This document shows positions 50,270 through 57,497 of a DNA stretch of 64,000 bases, piece after piece. Location: positions 1-64,000 of IMG/VR virus record IMGVR_UViG_3300019888_000001, one strand, 5' to 3'. How positions within the stretch are numbered: position 1 is the stretch's first letter; each line of letters opens with the position of its first letter. Both the position numbers and the translations under genes were made by a program. Origin of the DNA: a virus. Below the pieces are notes generated by a model. That model saw nothing but the letters and a program-made list of their open reading frames with translations, had not been told where the DNA came from and ran no database searches.

Positions 50270-50415
50270 TATAGCCTGCCTAACAAAAATAGAATTAGTA
50301 TAATCACTAAAAGCAATCCTAGGATACCATGCGCGCCGTTACCAAATCCATATCCTCCTGTAGGAAAGGCCCCTACCAGTAATAGAATTATAAGAATGAG
50401 GAGAATGAGACCCAT
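50269..50415 (-). CDS. DUF3309-like small membrane protein, second copy
   Basis: 48 residues from MGLILLILIILLLVGAFP, nearly identical to the protein at 31048-31194 (GGYGFGNGAHGILG versus GGYGFGGGAHGVLG). An upstream start at 50481 would add 22 basic residues; the internal ATG is preferred because it matches the other copy and TTGACA lies ~30 nt upstream of it (minus strand, 50445-50450), though without a good -10. Confidence 0.6.
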   Translation of the reverse strand: MGLILLILIILLLVGAFPTGGYGFGNGAHGILGLLLVIILILFLLGRL

Positions 50416-50510
50416 ATAAATAAAGGTCCGTCTTTTCAGAGTTTTGTCAATAAGTTCCTTCCCGCGGTCCTGGTTTCCCAAAATCGCGGAAGGATCTTTA
50501 TCGTGAGCTG

Positions 50511-50813
50511 TTAGCTCGTTGTCGCGCCTGTAGGCCCGGTAGGCCCCGCGGGTAGCAACGCTGTTACGCTTTGAGTCGCGGCTTTTAAGTTCGCGAGTGC
50601 CGTATCGACCGCCGGGGTTGTTCCGCCGGCAGAGGCCAATGCAGCTTCGAGAGCTGTGACCCCAACACCAATTGCAGTTACTTGATCAGCCACTGCTTGA
50701 ATGTCGAGAGCTTCTTGGGATTGCGTTTCCATAATGGTATGCTCCTGGGTTACGAGGCGTTCAAGAAGGTTTTCGATGGCCTTCAAGCGCGACTCTATGT
50801 TTCGTTTCGTCAT
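50511..50813 (-). CDS. Coiled-coil protein with collagen-like tail
   Basis: 100 residues: a helical N-terminal half (ESRLKAIENLLERLVTQEHT), an Ala/Val-rich heptad region, and an ending LLPAGPTGPTGATTS that repeats the collagen triplets of the fibre proteins. Possibly a small trimeric virion protein or a connector to the collagen-like fibres. Confidence 0.5.
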   Translation of the reverse strand: MTKRNIESRLKAIENLLERLVTQEHTIMETQSQEALDIQAVADQVTAIGVGVTALEAALASAGGTTPAVDTALANLKAATQSVTALLPAGPTGPTGATTS

Positions 50814-50880
50814 GTTCTAAGTTAATCGGGATCCGGCGTAAGCGCTAAGCTTTTATTTGTAAATAGTTTTTGTTAGACGT

Positions 50881-50909
50881 TTGACAATTCTTTCCTAACA
50901 AGACATTTT
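50881..50909 (+). promoter_or_regulatory. Promoter, leaderless type (weak -10)
   Basis: TTGACA, 17-bp spacer, CATTTT, 5 nt before the ATG at 50915. Confidence 0.35.
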
Positions 50910-50914
50910 AGTTC

Positions 50915-51106
50915 ATGGCCGATCAGATTTCTCAACTTCGAGCAAAAGTCTCGCGAACGCTTGAAGCTAAGGTGATGGCCCGCGGTCGTTTGGTCCGAGC
51001 GGATCAAGAGTGGGCCCAAGCGGTTCGGGCGCTACAACGAGCGGAGCAGGCTGAAGCGCTGGCTCATGCTGAACGGACTCGGGTTTTGGTTCGGTCTGTG
51101 CTTTAA
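50915..51106 (+). CDS. Small coiled-coil protein
   Basis: 63 residues, fully helical, with Ala/Arg/Glu heptads. The last 140 nt run antisense to the tail of an HNH gene. It could partly be a shadow of that gene, but the upstream TTGACA and clean heptads favour a real gene. Confidence 0.4.
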   Translation: MADQISQLRAKVSRTLEAKVMARGRLVRADQEWAQAVRALQRAEQAEALAHAERTRVLVRSVL

Positions 51107-51539
51107 AAAATTTTTCATGTTTGAGGCCAGTTGAAATATAGTATTCTTTATTTTCCGCTCGTTTTATCCAATTACAGTTTGAGCATAGACATTGAAAGTT
51201 GGCAGGGTTATCGCGTACGTATCTATAGTATGCGTGGCGGCTTGGAAAGGTGGCGCGGTGTTTTCTACCTCCTCCATTTATGTGATCAATTTGAAGTGCA
51301 CGAGTATCTAAAAAGCCGCATCGGGCACATTTATTGCCGAGAATGTTTAGAATTAGCACGCGCAAATTTTTGCGATAACGAGCGTCGTTTAGTCGGTGTT
51401 TTTCTGGATGCGCTTGGTTATAACGTTTATCGCAAGCTTTTTTCTTTGCTGTTTTGTTATATTTTTTGGTTCGGCGGATTTTTGAAGCGCGCCCGTTAGG
51501 AGTGCGGCTCCATATTTGATACTGGTTTCGGGTTTGCAT
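50967..51539 (-). CDS. HNH homing-type endonuclease
   Basis: 190 residues. Lys/Arg-rich arm, NILGNKCARCGFLDTRALQIDHINGGGRKHRA and FQCLCSNCNWIKRAE: the zinc-type HNH module of the 14088/16743/17493 subgroup. The final ~45 residues are a Pro/Glu-rich tail that is antisense to the small gene at 50915, so the tail may be read-through rather than a functional domain. Confidence 0.85.
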   Translation of the reverse strand: MQTRNQYQIWSRTPNGRASKIRRTKKYNKTAKKKACDKRYNQAHPEKHRLNDARYRKNLRVLILNILGNKCARCGFLDTRALQIDHINGGGRKHRATFPSRHAYYRYVRDNPANFQCLCSNCNWIKRAENKEYYISTGLKHEKFFKAQTEPKPESVQHEPALQPAPLVVAPEPLGPTLDPLGPNDRGPSP

Positions 51540-51764
51540 TTAAGATAAATTATAGTATAAAAGAAAGTTTTCAAGATATTTTGTCATCGTAGTGGCGTTT
51601 GTTTTTTCTGTGGCAATTGCTTGTCCGGTATGCACAAAATTTTTGTGACATCAAAAATTAATTTTTTCTTCGAGTTAAAAACCTTGTAACCTTCACGTAC
51701 ATAAGGGCTTACACCCCACTAGGGGAGGCCATTGCACCAGGGGAACCCTGTCATTCTGAATGAA
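51540..51764. other. Gene-free AT-rich segment with palindromes
   Basis: No supported gene. It holds near-palindromes CACAAAATTTTTGTG and AAAAATTAATTTTT around 51633-51665, CCCC-ACTA-GGGG near 51715 and CAGGG-GAA-CCCTG near 51739. It is the left flank of the repeat cluster. Confidence 0.5.
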
Positions 51765-51810
51765 TGAAACAAAATTACATTGAAACAAAATTACATTGAA
51801 ACAAAATCAT
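51765..51810 (+). repeat. 16-bp tandem repeats
   Basis: TGAAACAAAATTACAT occurs twice exactly in tandem and a third time truncated by two bases. AT-rich iteron-like units. Confidence 0.8.
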
Positions 51811-51812
51811 AG

Positions 51813-51860
51813 TGTTACCGTGTTACCGTGTTACCGTGTTACCGTGTTACCGTGTTACCT
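51813..51860 (+). repeat. 8-bp tandem repeat array
   Basis: TGTTACCG repeated five times, with a sixth unit ending in T instead of G. It follows the 16-bp units by two bases. Iteron-like; the copy number may vary. Confidence 0.85.
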
Positions 51861-51892
51861 TGCGGCACCGGGCGTAGCGTGGAAGGTTTTCG

Positions 51893-51980
51893 CAATTATG
51901 AGTCGCAGTGTTGCAATTTGTCCTGGATTCCATTGCACCGTTGTCTTGTTGCAGGGTTTCAGGGTTGCGACTCATAATTG
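51893..51980. repeat. 15-bp perfect inverted repeat
   Basis: CAATTATGAGTCGCA and its exact complement are separated by 58 nt. Together with the tandem repeats just upstream it makes a candidate replication origin or RNA leader structure. Confidence 0.7.
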
Positions 51981-51999
51981 AGATTGCTGAGGACTACCG

Positions 52000-52860
52000 T
52001 TTATCCAACATCGAGGATAAAAAATAGTTACCTAAGAGAAATAGTGTTGATGAAGTGTTGGCACGAGCTTTGCTAATGCCCTTGTTGCCTCGGATGAAAT
52101 CCGGGCGACCAAAGCAGCGAAGCTACCTTAGGCAGTTTGATCGCAGTGCAGTAGCAGGTGCGATTGCCTATCGGAGTCTAAGTCGCAAGAGTAGCTGCCC
52201 ACAGTCGCGCGAGTAGTAACTGAGGTCGCGGAGCAAAATCGTGGTGGCTTTGTCCAACACGCGGGCAAGCGGTGAAACGTTTGCGAGCGCAATCCTGCGC
52301 TTCTCTATTGTAGAGCAAGAGTCGAAGATACAATGCCGATTAACGGGCGCGCTTGCGTGCTTTACGGCTGAACATGACCTTGTAAAACTGCGATAAGAAT
52401 CTACATGCGGCACGAAATGAGAGCGAGACCGCAAAAAGAACGTGCGAGGAAACTCAATATCTCGGCAAAGCTGGTAATGTCAGCAAACGCGAAAGCGGTC
52501 AAGTGACCGCTAAATCGTAGGGAAATTGGCGGCTAGTTGGACTGCAAACTATTAGAAAAGCCAGTCGAAACGAAACGTGGCGCACCTAAGGGCAATAAAA
52601 GGATTCGGCGCTAATTGCGCGGAGTCGAATAAGCTGTGAAGCTGCACAGTAACATCAAAACAAAGCGGCCACCCGGTAGGGATGGTGGATTTCTATTAGG
52701 CGTGACGCCTATTAACTAAGCATCTCGCGCGGCCGCGATGGTCTGCGCTGAACTAGAGAAATCTGTTAGCGGGCGCACAAGGCGCGCCCGTTTGCACTCT
52801 CAATCTTACACTTGCGCGCATGTGTGTGCGTTGCGAGGCAAAAACAAGTAAGGTTGAGAA
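52000..52860 (+). ncRNA. Candidate giant structured non-coding RNA
   Basis: About 860 nt without a credible gene on either strand, dense in local stems: TTTATCC/GGATAAA at the left edge; a GCC-CGGAT-GAA-ATCCG-GGC hairpin at 52087; AGCGGTC-AAGT-GACCGCT at 52494; CTGTG/CACAG at 52634; AGGCG-TGA-CGCCT at 52698; CGGGCGC/GCGCCCG at 52770; and a 12-bp stem (one G-U) at 52798/52848 closing the right edge. CCTAAG at ~52031 and CTTAGG at ~52127 suggest long-range pairing. A GNRA-like GCGAAAGC is present. Size and style recall the phage RNAs GOLLD and ROOL; strand is assumed from the flanking genes. Confidence 0.5.
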
Positions 52861-52869
52861 AATCAAACT

Positions 52870-53319
52870 ATGGATAACCAATTAACAGTATTCGTGGAGC
52901 AAACGAACGCCCAGATTGCTATTTCCAAAGCTATCGGACTGCCTATCGAGGTAATCCGAAGCAATGGTTCTAAAGCAAACTTCAAGACGTTCGCAGACTC
53001 GCGCGGAGTAGTTATCGACAAAACGGATTCGGATTTTGACAAAGATGCCGCAAGGGCACTTCGCGCAGAATTTAATTCGTTAGTCGCGGAATATCACGCG
53101 AAAATTAAACCAATCGCAGCGGGAATGCTCGCAGCGGACGGTTTCCGCGTGGCTTCATTGCAGCCTAAATACAACGCTAAATCGGGCGAGTATCAAGGCT
53201 GCAATATCGCAGTTCGACGTGAATTGAAGGGCGCGGCCCTTACACTTCGCGGCGAAAACGCGTTGCTCCGAAAGCAGCTTGCTGAACTGCAAGCCAAGCT
53301 ATCAGCGTTACCAGCCTAA
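52870..53319 (+). CDS. Hypothetical protein downstream of the RNA region
   Basis: 149 residues, alpha/beta N-terminal 110 and a C-terminal leucine-zipper-like helix (LRGENALLRKQLAELQAKLSAL). It begins ten bases after the putative RNA. No family recognised; dimerisation through the zipper is likely. Confidence 0.55.
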   Translation: MDNQLTVFVEQTNAQIAISKAIGLPIEVIRSNGSKANFKTFADSRGVVIDKTDSDFDKDAARALRAEFNSLVAEYHAKIKPIAAGMLAADGFRVASLQPKYNAKSGEYQGCNIAVRRELKGAALTLRGENALLRKQLAELQAKLSALPA

Positions 53320-53351
53320 CCAAAGCAGGCAATAGCCTACTTTGCGAAAAA

Positions 53352-53381
53352 CTGCGCTCAATCTAGGTAGGTTGAGCGCAG
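53352..53381 (+). repeat. 10-bp hairpin between genes
   Basis: CTGCGCTCAA / TTGAGCGCAG with a 10-nt loop, 15 nt before the ATG at 53396. A second hairpin (AGGC-AATA-GCCT, extended by AAAG/CTTT) lies just before it at about 53313-53334. Confidence 0.65.
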
Positions 53382-53395
53382 ACTTCGCAGATTTT

Positions 53396-53581
53396 ATGAG
53401 ACATCACACGAAAAATGTCTCTCCGCGAAAAGAAAAACGGCATTTGCTTAATCAAATCGCAATTTGTCGAGCGTTAGCGGCGAGGCATCAAATGACACGA
53501 TCAGAACGCTCTTGGATGAACGAGCGCCAACGTATCGTTTTTCAGATTAAGATTTTGAAAGGGCAACTAGCCCGAAGTTAA
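53396..53581 (+). CDS. Small basic protein
   Basis: 61 residues, MRHHTKNVSPRKEKRHLL, helical and strongly basic; plausible nucleic-acid binder. The earlier in-frame TTG would place the strong hairpin inside the gene, so the ATG is preferred. Confidence 0.5.
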   Translation: MRHHTKNVSPRKEKRHLLNQIAICRALAARHQMTRSERSWMNERQRIVFQIKILKGQLARS

Positions 53582-53852
53582 TAGTCAGCGCATAGCCTGC
53601 GCTCGTTATGAACGGCGCGTAATACATATCCCGCCTGTGGTATGTTCAAGCGCGATTAACAGGCACAATTTTCATCGCCGAAACGGTTGGGTTAAAGTCC
53701 CACTCTACAGGCTTGGAAGATATCGAACACGACGCGAGAAATCTGTATTCGTGTGCTCCGGCAGCCCGATGATTATTTACACTACAACTGCGCTCGATCT
53801 GAGCGAATAGCCCGATAAAAACGCGCAGTCGGGCACAATTTACGTTACATTT
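53582..53852 (+). other. Structured gene-free spacer, tRNA-like element
   Basis: No gene. AGCGCA-TAGCC-TGCGCT hairpin at 53587; GCCTGTG at ~53630 can pair with TACAGGC at ~53706 below a T-arm-like TGGG-TTAAAGT-CCCA, though no D arm or 7-nt anticodon loop is present; GCCCGA/TCGGGC and CTGCGC/GCGCAG pairs follow. The motif GGCACAATTT occurs twice. It looks like RNA structure rather than a true tRNA. Confidence 0.4.
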
Positions 53853-54176
53853 ATGCAAAAAAATAAGAGCGTTTACGTGATTCTGCTCAATTCAGCAGTC
53901 GCGGTGCACGCAAAACTGCGTAAACAGAATCCAAACCGCAATCCACAGAAACCTTGCGTTTATGTAGGAATTACGGGGCTTTCTGTCGAAGAAAGATTTG
54001 AGAATCATAAACGCGGATATAAATCGTCGCGTTACGCTACGAAATATGCCGTCAGGCTGATGCCTGAATTATACGAGCATCTTAATCCATTGACTTACGA
54101 CGAGGCGATGTGCGCAGAAATAACGTTAGCGGAAACCCTTCGTAATGAAGGATATACAGTGGCTGGTGGTCATTAA
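53853..54176 (+). CDS. GIY-YIG (URI domain) nuclease
   Basis: 107 residues. KSVYVILLN and CVYVGITG are the two strands corresponding to GIY and YIG, VEERFENHKRGYKSS supplies the catalytic Arg helix, and EITLAETLRNEGYTVAGGH the metal-binding Glu. A minimal stand-alone domain, of the type found in homing enzymes and repair nucleases. It is the fourteenth nuclease of mobile-type family in the window. Confidence 0.8.
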   Translation: MQKNKSVYVILLNSAVAVHAKLRKQNPNRNPQKPCVYVGITGLSVEERFENHKRGYKSSRYATKYAVRLMPELYEHLNPLTYDEAMCAEITLAETLRNEGYTVAGGH

Positions 54177-54177
54177 T

Positions 54178-54303
54178 ATGCAAATAGAAATCAGATCAAT
54201 AAATGGACGTGTTATCAGAATCGAAGTAGCCAAAGATACTATTTCATCTGATGATTTGAAGAAACTGATGGATTGGAACAAACAAACTGAAAATCAAATA
54301 TGA
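54178..54303 (+). CDS. Small hypothetical protein
   Basis: 41 residues, MQIEIRSINGRVIRIEVAKD, beta hairpin then helix. ATGA overlap with the next gene. Confidence 0.5.
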   Translation: MQIEIRSINGRVIRIEVAKDTISSDDLKKLMDWNKQTENQI

Positions 54304-54458
54304 CTGAAACAGAGAAACAAAACAGCGTGAAACAGTGGGAACGGTTCGGGAACGAACCGGATTCCAAACGTCAAAAACGACTTGACATAATCGAAGCGTA
54401 TAAAAACCGCTTCAAAACCGCAAACAGTCAACGCGGGAACTCCAAAAAGGCTAAATAA
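54300..54458 (+). CDS. Small basic protein
   Basis: 52 residues, MTETEKQNSVKQWERFGNEP, helical and Lys/Arg-rich. It is followed directly by the next ATG. Confidence 0.5.
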   Translation: MTETEKQNSVKQWERFGNEPDSKRQKRLDIIEAYKNRFKTANSQRGNSKKAK

Positions 54459-54653
54459 ATGACAACTTACAACGCTACCTGCCAGTTACGTTACAAAACC
54501 TTACGCTGGTCAACTCACACTGTTTACCGCCTTCGTGCGAATACACCAAGCGAAGCATTAAAAATTGCCGATTTGAACGTTCGGCGAGATTTCGATAACC
54601 CAGATTTCCAGTTCAAAAATCTAACCGTAAAACCCGTAACATGTAACAAATAA
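54459..54653 (+). CDS. Small hypothetical protein
   Basis: 64 residues, MTTYNATCQLRYKTLRW; a beta-alpha pattern (TPSEALKIADLNVRRDF). No family. The 70-nt gap after it holds a GCAGCAG/CTGCTGC hairpin near 54692-54715. Confidence 0.5.
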   Translation: MTTYNATCQLRYKTLRWSTHTVYRLRANTPSEALKIADLNVRRDFDNPDFQFKNLTVKPVTCNK

Positions 54654-54723
54654 CCCTGATGCAGTGTTGCCAAACAGATTATTCAATGCAGCAGTGTGAC
54701 GGCTCTGCTGCCTTGAGTAATTT

Positions 54724-54861
54724 ATGAAAATAACATTAGAAGAATGTATCATGGTGGGCAATGCCGGGTGGGGAATACTCTTCCATTCATGGTTTTGCAT
54801 GGTTGTTGCAGGAGTGATGGCGTTGCAGTTATCATACTACTCATTCAGGAAAAGGTTATGA
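54724..54861 (+). CDS. Small membrane protein
   Basis: 45 residues, MKITLEECIMVGNAGWGI then a membrane helix (WFCMVVAGVMALQLSYY). Confidence 0.45.
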   Translation: MKITLEECIMVGNAGWGILFHSWFCMVVAGVMALQLSYYSFRKRL

Positions 54862-54865
54862 CTTT

Positions 54866-54955
54866 ATGAGCAAAACTTCCATCTGGCTTATAGACATCGG
54901 CATAGCTATATTTATCTGGCTTTTCGGATTCGCTATCGGCCATTACTTAATATGA
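54866..54955 (+). CDS. Tiny membrane protein
   Basis: 29 residues, almost entirely one membrane helix (WLIDIGIAIFIWLFGFAIG). Its stop overlaps the first ATG of the ATGAAATT array. Confidence 0.4.
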   Translation: MSKTSIWLIDIGIAIFIWLFGFAIGHYLI

Positions 54956-55015
54956 AATTATGAAATTATGAAATTATGAAATTATGAAATTATGAAATTA
55001 TGAAATTATGAAATT
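54952..55015 (+). repeat. Eight tandem ATGAAATT units (minicistron array)
   Basis: Eight exact copies of ATGAAATT. Each reads ATG AAA TTA TGA, a three-codon frame (MKL) whose TGA overlaps the next unit's ATG. The array begins in the stop of the upstream gene and ends in the ATG of the next gene (ATGAAAAAACTA), so every junction is an ATGA overlap. Confidence 0.9.
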
Positions 55016-55162
55016 ATGAAAAAACTAATACTGATAGCATTGCTAACCGCGCTTTCGGGCGTGATTGGATATCAAATCGGCATCGCAACCGCACCTACAT
55101 ATGACACAGTGCAGCTTGTGTTGCCGCCAACCCTACAACCACCATCACTCGAAAAATTATGA
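55016..55162 (+). CDS. Small exported or membrane-anchored protein
   Basis: 48 residues, MKKLILIALLTALSGVIG (signal or anchor) and a Pro/Thr-rich 25-residue tail. It begins at the last ATG of the minicistron array and ends in an ATGA overlap. Confidence 0.5.
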   Translation: MKKLILIALLTALSGVIGYQIGIATAPTYDTVQLVLPPTLQPPSLEKL

Positions 55163-55389
55163 TTAAAACAGTTAAACACGCGGAATCGTATTTTCCACGT
55201 TTCATGTCGAAATGTTGTAGTGCGGAAACGCATACCGGGATTTGCATGGAGTGTGGAAATGCGGCAGTAATGCCGTTTTATTTTGTAGCTACTAAACCGA
55301 TCCCTGATGCAATCGCGATTTGTCGCGAAAAACAATTACGCGCGCAACTGCCGGTCGGCGCGTCAATCGTTGGGTTAATCTCTTTATGA
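55159..55389 (+). CDS. Cys-rich small protein
   Basis: 76 residues. CCSAETHTGICMECGN suggests a zinc knuckle. Same shape as many small phage proteins of unknown role. ATGA overlaps on both sides. Confidence 0.5.
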   Translation: MIKTVKHAESYFPRFMSKCCSAETHTGICMECGNAAVMPFYFVATKPIPDAIAICREKQLRAQLPVGASIVGLISL

Positions 55390-55523
55390 ACACCAAAATC
55401 GAAATCAAACTGAAAAACGGTAACACAGTTTATCTTGAAACAAACCGCGCGCCGATACCATCCCTTTGGCTCGGCGAACTAATGCTACAACTTACGAAAC
55501 ATGAAAAAGCAAAACAAAACTAA
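55386..55523 (+). CDS. Small hypothetical protein
   Basis: 45 residues, MNTKIEIKLKNGNTVYLETN, beta-rich start and helical end. Overlaps the next gene by 23 nt. Confidence 0.45.
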   Translation: MNTKIEIKLKNGNTVYLETNRAPIPSLWLGELMLQLTKHEKAKQN

Positions 55524-55668
55524 AATAGTAATGGCTGTAGCATGGCAACATGGCTGCAGGGTTACGCGGATAACAGATAAAAACCGGCAAACTATCAAGT
55601 TTCCGTCTTCAAAACAAGCTGCTGGTTACATCGGCCGGCTTAAAAACGTGATAATTAAACTCGGATGA
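55501..55668 (+). CDS. Small basic protein
   Basis: 55 residues, MKKQNKTKIVMAVAWQHG, with KQAAGYIGRLKNVIIKLG at the end. ATGA overlap with the next gene supports it. Confidence 0.5.
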   Translation: MKKQNKTKIVMAVAWQHGCRVTRITDKNRQTIKFPSSKQAAGYIGRLKNVIIKLG

Positions 55669-55940
55669 AACAAAACGATTGCGAATTGGTTGACGGTAAA
55701 ACCGGTGAAACCGTGTTTCGAGGAAACTTTCCAGACTGCTGGAATCATCCTCAACGTAATGTTGATAGTAAAACTGGTGATTTAGGAGTTTTTTTGTTAT
55801 CCCGTGAAGCTGCCAAGAAATATCGCGCAGCGTTGCAGGAAAAAGCGAAATTCCAAAAACAGCTAAAACAACATATAGAAAAAGAAATAGCGCGGGTCAC
55901 GGCGAAGCCGCGCAAACGTAAGCAAAATGAAACCTATTAA
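55665..55940 (+). CDS. Hypothetical protein
   Basis: 91 residues: a compact N-terminal 45 (ELVDGKTGETVFRGNFPDCW) and a long basic helix. No family. Confidence 0.5.
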   Translation: MKQNDCELVDGKTGETVFRGNFPDCWNHPQRNVDSKTGDLGVFLLSREAAKKYRAALQEKAKFQKQLKQHIEKEIARVTAKPRKRKQNETY

Positions 55941-56106
55941 AATCAGATTCGAGGACAAACCAGATTTAAGTTATGATCTTAGCGGCCAACCTGTTGAGAT
56001 TGAACGAGTTATCGAAGCTGCGCTTGACGGTGAGAATTTGATGAATGTCATTTTCTCGGTTAAAAACGACGGATTAACGTTGACAAAAACCACCAATTTA
56101 TGCTAG
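55927..56106 (+). CDS. Small hypothetical protein
   Basis: 59 residues, MKPIKIRFEDKPDLSYDLSG. Its last codons contain the -35 of the promoter at 56080-56109. Confidence 0.5.
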   Translation: MKPIKIRFEDKPDLSYDLSGQPVEIERVIEAALDGENLMNVIFSVKNDGLTLTKTTNLC

Positions 56107-56109
56107 AAG
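56080..56109 (+). promoter_or_regulatory. Promoter, leaderless type
   Basis: TTGACA, 18-bp spacer, TAGAAG, 6 nt before the ATG at 56116. Part of the spacer (CAATTTATG) is the same as in the promoter at 30875-30904. Confidence 0.5.
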
Positions 56110-56115
56110 ATTAAT

Positions 56116-56265
56116 ATGAACAAAGAAGAAGAAGTGCAAAAACTACTGGCCGAAGGGATGTCGATTCAAGACATTGTGGATTATTACGAAAATACCCACG
56201 ATTATGAAGGAATCGCCGCCGTTTCGGATTTGAACAACGACAACCACTCCGCAAGGATGGATTAA
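56116..56265 (+). CDS. Small acidic helical protein
   Basis: 49 residues, MNKEEEVQKLLAEGMSIQDI; the MSIQDIVDYYEN segment could be a short helix-turn-helix. TAATG overlap with the next gene. Confidence 0.5.
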   Translation: MNKEEEVQKLLAEGMSIQDIVDYYENTHDYEGIAAVSDLNNDNHSARMD

Positions 56266-56444
56266 TGACAATCGAATTTCGACGTAAACGAGGTAAACGC
56301 TTCCAAAAAGGAGTGCTTTATCTCCATATAGGTAAAATCTCAACCGGCGAATTGAAAACCTTATGCGACTCCGTGTTTAGTAAGAAAAGCCAAGCTCCTG
56401 AACACTGTATGCCTTACCAAAAAGGTGAAGCATCTGATTATTAA
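56265..56444 (+). CDS. Small basic protein
   Basis: 59 residues, MTIEFRRKRGKRFQKGVLYL. Begins in a TAATG overlap. The ~180 nt that follow hold no gene I can support, only a CTCGG/CCGAG hairpin near 56491. Confidence 0.5.
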   Translation: MTIEFRRKRGKRFQKGVLYLHIGKISTGELKTLCDSVFSKKSQAPEHCMPYQKGEASDY

Positions 56445-56623
56445 CAGTTGAAGTATGAAAACTAATAGGAACATGCTCCCTATAAATCTCTCGGACTTAC
56501 CGAGGCCATAAGATATTTTTGCACAGGGACTCGCGCTTGAACATACCACAGGCGCCGGAGAACGAAACTCCATCCTATTTTAGAAGCCCGAAACCAACAA
56601 CTGAAACAACGAGGACTTCGACC

Positions 56624-56770
56624 ATGAAGTCTTATCATGCATTACAACTCGGGCTGTTGTTTGCTATCTTCTCCAACCAACTGCCATACGCATTTGCGAA
56701 AGTAATCGGTGGTCTGTTAAGCCTAACTTATTGTGTGACCGCATGCATTTTAACATTCAAAGAAGAATGA
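56624..56770 (+). CDS. Small membrane protein
   Basis: 48 residues from MKSYHALQLGLLFAIFSNQL; two hydrophobic helices. A longer frame starting at 56519 lacks support. ATGA overlap with the next gene. Confidence 0.45.
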   Translation: MKSYHALQLGLLFAIFSNQLPYAFAKVIGGLLSLTYCVTACILTFKEE

Positions 56771-56982
56771 AAAGTAAATACTACGACAATTATCCCGAAG
56801 TCAAACGTCACATTTTGAATAAACCTGGACATACCGGAACTACAGGACACGATGGTTTCCGACTGCGGAAGAATGGCGAGGGAAGATGGGTGTTTGTTGA
56901 AGGGATTAACCGACCAATTCCTATCGTTAATCGCCGCGATTCGGCTTGCATGAATAAATGTTTTAAGAAACGAGGATTATGA
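56767..56982 (+). CDS. Hypothetical protein
   Basis: 71 residues, basic, with GHTGTTGHDGFRLRKNGEGRW. No family. Confidence 0.45.
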   Translation: MKSKYYDNYPEVKRHILNKPGHTGTTGHDGFRLRKNGEGRWVFVEGINRPIPIVNRRDSACMNKCFKKRGL

Positions 56983-57000
56983 GACATAAAAAGACAAATT

Positions 57001-57120
57001 ATGAGACACCAAACACCAAGTAAACGTGCCTGGCGGAGAATGACGAAAAGCATGTCGGTAGCAGGATTGGCGGTAATGCTGATCCAGTTATGGCATACAG
57101 CGTATCCATCCAAACCGTAG
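57001..57120 (+). CDS. Small basic membrane-type protein
   Basis: 39 residues, MRHQTPSKRAWRRMTKSMSV then a short hydrophobic helix. An imperfect copy of its first bases (ATTATGAGACA) lies 21 nt upstream. Confidence 0.4.
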   Translation: MRHQTPSKRAWRRMTKSMSVAGLAVMLIQLWHTAYPSKP

Positions 57121-57136
57121 ACTAATCCAAGCACGG

Positions 57137-57463
57137 ATGAATATTATGAACACAAAACCTGAAAAATACGCACTATTCTTTTGGTATTGCCCGGAAATAC
57201 CTCAAGCATCGTTGTTGGAGCAGATTATAGCTCGTCAAGGAAAAGATGCGGATATGGACAAGCCAATGGCTCGACCCGAATCGCCACCGAAAAAGCTAGT
57301 CTTTATCAAAATGGTAGATTCGGCTGTTGAGTTAAGCTCTCTTATTTCGCGATCACCTACGTTAGATTACGTAATCATGCAAGGCAGCTTGCATGCAGTG
57401 AAGGCGTCTACGTCGGTGTTCGTTGATGGTAAAAACCTGATGGAAGATCAAATAAACGGATAA
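57137..57463 (+). CDS. Hypothetical protein
   Basis: 108 residues, alpha/beta (YALFFWYCPEIPQASLLEQIIA, TLDYVIMQGSLHAVKAS). No recognised family. Confidence 0.5.
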   Translation: MNIMNTKPEKYALFFWYCPEIPQASLLEQIIARQGKDADMDKPMARPESPPKKLVFIKMVDSAVELSSLISRSPTLDYVIMQGSLHAVKASTSVFVDGKNLMEDQING

Positions 57464-57497
57464 TATGGAAGACCCAATAAAACACCGCGATAAATTT

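Noticed and set aside
51796-51981. Open frame across the TGTTACCG array
   Set aside because: Its protein is a translation of the octamer repeat with no support from start or neighbours.
52168-52434. 88-codon minus-strand frame within the putative RNA
   Set aside because: Arg/Ser/Cys-rich composition without protein-like pattern, overlaps many hairpins.
53630-53713. Complete tRNA gene
   Set aside because: Acceptor and T-arm-like pairs exist, but D arm and a 7-nt anticodon loop cannot be formed and CCA is absent.
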